Shown here: piece by piece, positions 4,874-6,846 of the stretch
How positions within the stretch are numbered: the first letter of the stretch is position 1
Layout of the letters: each line of letters starts with the position of its first letter
Assembly: GCA_900543105.1 (NCBI GenBank)
Contig: UQQA01000132.1
Location: 1 to 6,846, forward strand
Source: an uncultured Ruminococcus sp.
GTDB taxonomy: Bacteria > Bacillota > Clostridia > Oscillospirales > Ruminococcaceae
DNA: 6,846 nt
Direction of reading: 5' to 3'
Notes under the pieces: model-generated
Seen by the model: the letters and a program-made list of their open reading frames with translations, nothing else
The model's database searches: none
Told to the model about the DNA's origin: nothing
Position numbers and translations under genes: made by a program

Positions 4874-6846
4874 TTATTTTTTACCGCTCTTTTTATTTTG
4901 GGGTGATCTGTCATTTTTGCCGCCGTTGTCGAGAAGAACGAAAATAACGCCTGCTGCGACTGCCGCGGTGAGGACGATCCCTATGACCTTGACGGTTTTC
5001 GGGACGGTTTTGGACTCTTTTTCGGTTACGTTATTATCCGTATCCGGTTCAGGCTCGGAGGTGAATATCTCGGTGATTGTTTCGCCGAAGTCGTCCGTGC
5101 CAATGACGGAGATAGAGGTCTGAACGCCCTCATCTTCTTCGCCGCTGACGGTTTGCTTTGTCTGTGCGGTGACTTCAACGTGTTCGTGCGTTACCGAGGC
5201 AGAGCCTGCAGTGTTTGTTTTTACAGTCGAATTTTCGTTGCCCTCACCATCATTTTCGGAAACATCATCGAAAATTTCCTCCGACCTGAATTCAAGCAGG
5301 GAAACGGAGAGCGGAGCGGCTGTAAAGGTGAAGCTGTTGTCGGAAATGCTCACGGGTTCATCTGCGAGTGAAATGTCGCTGCCCGTGCTGTCGAAAGAGT
5401 AGACGTTCGCAAACTCGAAGTCATAGCTTGACAGAACGCTGAAATCGACGGGCATTTCGTTTGATGTTTTGTTGATGAAAACGACCTTGAGCGCGCTCTC
5501 ATCGTCCGAATCGACCGAAGCGTAAACGGAATTGTCGGTGCTGCCGCCATTGTCGGCGGAAACGGCGGTGTTTCCGTAGGTCGAACCGTCGCCGTCATAG
5601 TTGGTGTAGATATTTATGCCTGCTTTCTGATAAGAAAAATCTTCCATATCTGGTTTAAGGCAAGCCATATAGACGTTCTGTTCGCTGAAAATTCCGAGCG
5701 CGTCCGCTTCGGCAATACCGCCGCTGATATGGTTTCCGCCGCCGAAGTTATATTCGGAGAAAGAAAGCTTCGTATCGGGGAAGTACATTCTTATCGAAGC
5801 CTGTATGGTCGGGATAAGCGGCGTGTGCTGCTTGTAAAGGATAGCGCTGCTGCTGTTTTCGGTGTAGTTCGGGTCCCAGAGGATCCTTGGTGCTTGCATA
5901 CGTTCCTCATTTGCAAGGAGCGAATCCGTGCCGACTATAGGTTCAAGCAGAACGCTTCTCGCTTCGGAGATAAAGTGCAGGTCAAGCACATCGAGAAGCC
6001 TTGTTCCCGTCTGCGCGGAGGCCTTGGACATTTTATCGAGGTAATAATCGATGAACCAAGAATAGTTGGATTTGTACTGCTCCCAGTCGTCCTGATTTTT
6101 AAGGCTGGCAAAGGCTTCAAGTCCTCCGATAGACGGACCGTAGATAAGCGCGGTCGGGTCGATCTTCTTTGCGGCGTTTGCAAGGCTCACCGACTTTGAA
6201 AGGAGCGTTTCCGCAGTCAAAGGCTCGGTCGAAACGGTGGGGTAGAGCGAGTTCCAGTTTTCGGGTTCGCTGTCGAGAAAATAGCCGTTTATACCGCCGT
6301 CGGCAGCCGTTCCGTATTTATACACGAGTGCGCTGATGTATTCGTCCATAAAGACGGTATCATCGTAGATATCGGGGGCCGTCAGCAGGCTGTCGTTCTT
6401 TATGCAGCGGACGGAAGCAAAGCGCTTCGGGGGATCGTCCTCCGAGATAGCGCCGTTCGTATCGTTCGCAACGAAGCCCATCATCTGCAATGTGACGTAG
6501 CGTGAAGCTATGCCGTACTTATCCGAGCGCTCGACGAGCTGACGGGTAAGAAGCGCAGGCTCATTCCGTTCGGACGGCGGATAGCTGCCAACGAGCGAAA
6601 GGTCGTTTTTCATACCGTCAAGGGAGGTCGAGTTTGAAGCGTTGGTTTCCCAGTTGTATGAGGATATCCTTGGGTCGGACTGCTTGACTGAATAAACGGT
6701 GACATCGTTCAGACCGTAAACATCGTTCAGACCGTAGATGTATCGGCTGATAGGCTTTTTATCCGCCGATGTGTCGATAGTGACGGAGTAACCCGATGTG
6801 CCTGAGCTGTATGCGGCTTCCGTAGGGATAGCTGTATCGGCAAAGA
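4874..6846 (-). CDS. Membrane-anchored GH44 glycoside hydrolase, N-terminus off window
   Basis: At least 656 residues are visible; the frame is open to the right edge, so the gene starts outside the window. Numbering from the first visible residue: 1-25 look like a mature N-terminus just after a signal peptide (FADTAIPTEAA). The GH44 barrel follows, with PISRYIYGLND (31-41), SYNWETNASN (62-71), TLQMMGFVAND (118-128), the acid/base motif LDSEP (Glu193, codon 6266-6268), DLHFISEA, RILWDPNY and the nucleophile motif SEYNFGGG (Glu364, codon 5753-5755). A C-terminal beta-sandwich ends near residue 519. Then come an acidic Ser/Thr/Glu linker, a transmembrane helix (about 618-638) and a basic tail ending KKSGKK. 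GH44 enzymes are endo-acting on beta-1,4-glucans, including cellulose, xyloglucan and related polymers. There is no dockerin, carbohydrate-binding module or LPXTG motif in the visible part. Odd points are a six-residue tandem duplication at 37-48 and a diverged RxGGN motif. Family is firm; exact substrate is not. Confidence 0.9.
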   Translation of the reverse strand, partial: FADTAIPTEAAYSSGTSGYSVTIDTSADKKPISRYIYGLNDVYGLNDVTVYSVKQSDPRISSYNWETNASNSTSLDGMKNDLSLVGSYPPSERNEPALLTRQLVERSDKYGIASRYVTLQMMGFVANDTNGAISEDDPPKRFASVRCIKNDSLLTAPDIYDDTVFMDEYISALVYKYGTAADGGINGYFLDSEPENWNSLYPTVSTEPLTAETLLSKSVSLANAAKKIDPTALIYGPSIGGLEAFASLKNQDDWEQYKSNYSWFIDYYLDKMSKASAQTGTRLLDVLDLHFISEARSVLLEPIVGTDSLLANEERMQAPRILWDPNYTENSSSAILYKQHTPLIPTIQASIRMYFPDTKLSFSEYNFGGGNHISGGIAEADALGIFSEQNVYMACLKPDMEDFSYQKAGINIYTNYDGDGSTYGNTAVSADNGGSTDNSVYASVDSDDESALKVVFINKTSNEMPVDFSVLSSYDFEFANVYSFDSTGSDISLADEPVSISDNSFTFTAAPLSVSLLEFRSEEIFDDVSENDGEGNENSTVKTNTAGSASVTHEHVEVTAQTKQTVSGEEDEGVQTSISVIGTDDFGETITEIFTSEPEPDTDNNVTEKESKTVPKTVKVIGIVLTAAVAAGVIFVLLDNGGKNDRSPQNKKSGKK
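6702..6737. repeat. 18-bp in-frame tandem duplication in GH44 gene
   Basis: Two copies of an 18-base unit (ACATCGTTCAGACCGTAA at 6702-6719, then 6720-6737 differing only in the last base) lie head to tail in the GH44 coding sequence. On the coding strand they encode the hexapeptide YGLNDV twice. Near-identity at DNA level suggests a recent duplication by slippage. It falls at the end of the first barrel strand, where the family has a single YG-x-N motif. Confidence 0.9.

Noticed and set aside
4874..5000. Sortase anchor or dockerin at the GH44 C-terminus
   Set aside because: No LPXTG-like motif precedes the hydrophobic helix and no dockerin calcium-binding repeats are present.
5729..6199. Plus-strand open frame of 156 codons opposite the GH44 gene
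   Set aside because: It is a shadow of the hydrolase; no recognisable features and no start signal.

Overview
The window looks like a chromosomal segment from a low-to-moderate GC Gram-positive gut or rumen Clostridium-class bacterium, most likely Oscillospiraceae/Ruminococcus-like. The reasons are a family 44 glycoside hydrolase, a DUF4358-type lipoprotein, strong AGGAGG-like ribosome binding sites, a TTG start, AT-rich intergenic regions and extended -10 promoters. The genus is an inference. All four genes lie on the minus strand, so the window reads from right to left.

Right to left, the layout is as follows. (1) A glycoside hydrolase family 44 protein enters from the right edge; its N-terminus is cut off but probably only a signal peptide is missing. 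It carries both catalytic glutamates, a beta-sandwich, an acidic linker and a C-terminal membrane anchor with a basic tail. (2) A 226-bp gap carries a good promoter for a membrane-bound diguanylate cyclase with a Cache-like sensor, HAMP, PAS and GGDEF domains and a disordered acidic tail. It most likely starts at a TTG. (3) Directly after its stop codon come a promoter, a yybP-ykoY (manganese) riboswitch and an intrinsic terminator, all on the minus strand. They control a CaCA-family cation antiporter (YrbG type). The terminator stem and the riboswitch P1 stem share the same bases, so the two folds exclude each other and the sequence itself predicts an ON switch. (4) A separate promoter drives a small DUF4358-type lipoprotein. 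(5) The leftmost 462 bases contain no convincing gene. They hold a strong 16-bp inverted repeat with U/A tracts on both sides (a bidirectional terminator or a small palindromic element) and a hairpin-rich stretch resembling dispersed intergenic repeats of gut Clostridia.

The genes do not form one tight operon: gaps are 164-226 bp, and three have recognisable promoters of their own. Their shared theme is cell-surface and envelope function: polysaccharide hydrolysis at the membrane, signal-dependent c-di-GMP synthesis, metal efflux and a surface lipoprotein. The best-supported and most informative system is the metal-responsive riboswitch-antiporter unit. Nothing here is clearly a wholly new system. 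The points of interest are the variant GH44 enzyme (diverged substrate-loop motif next to an 18-bp in-frame duplication, membrane anchoring) and the regulatory coupling of the diguanylate cyclase 3' end to the riboswitch.
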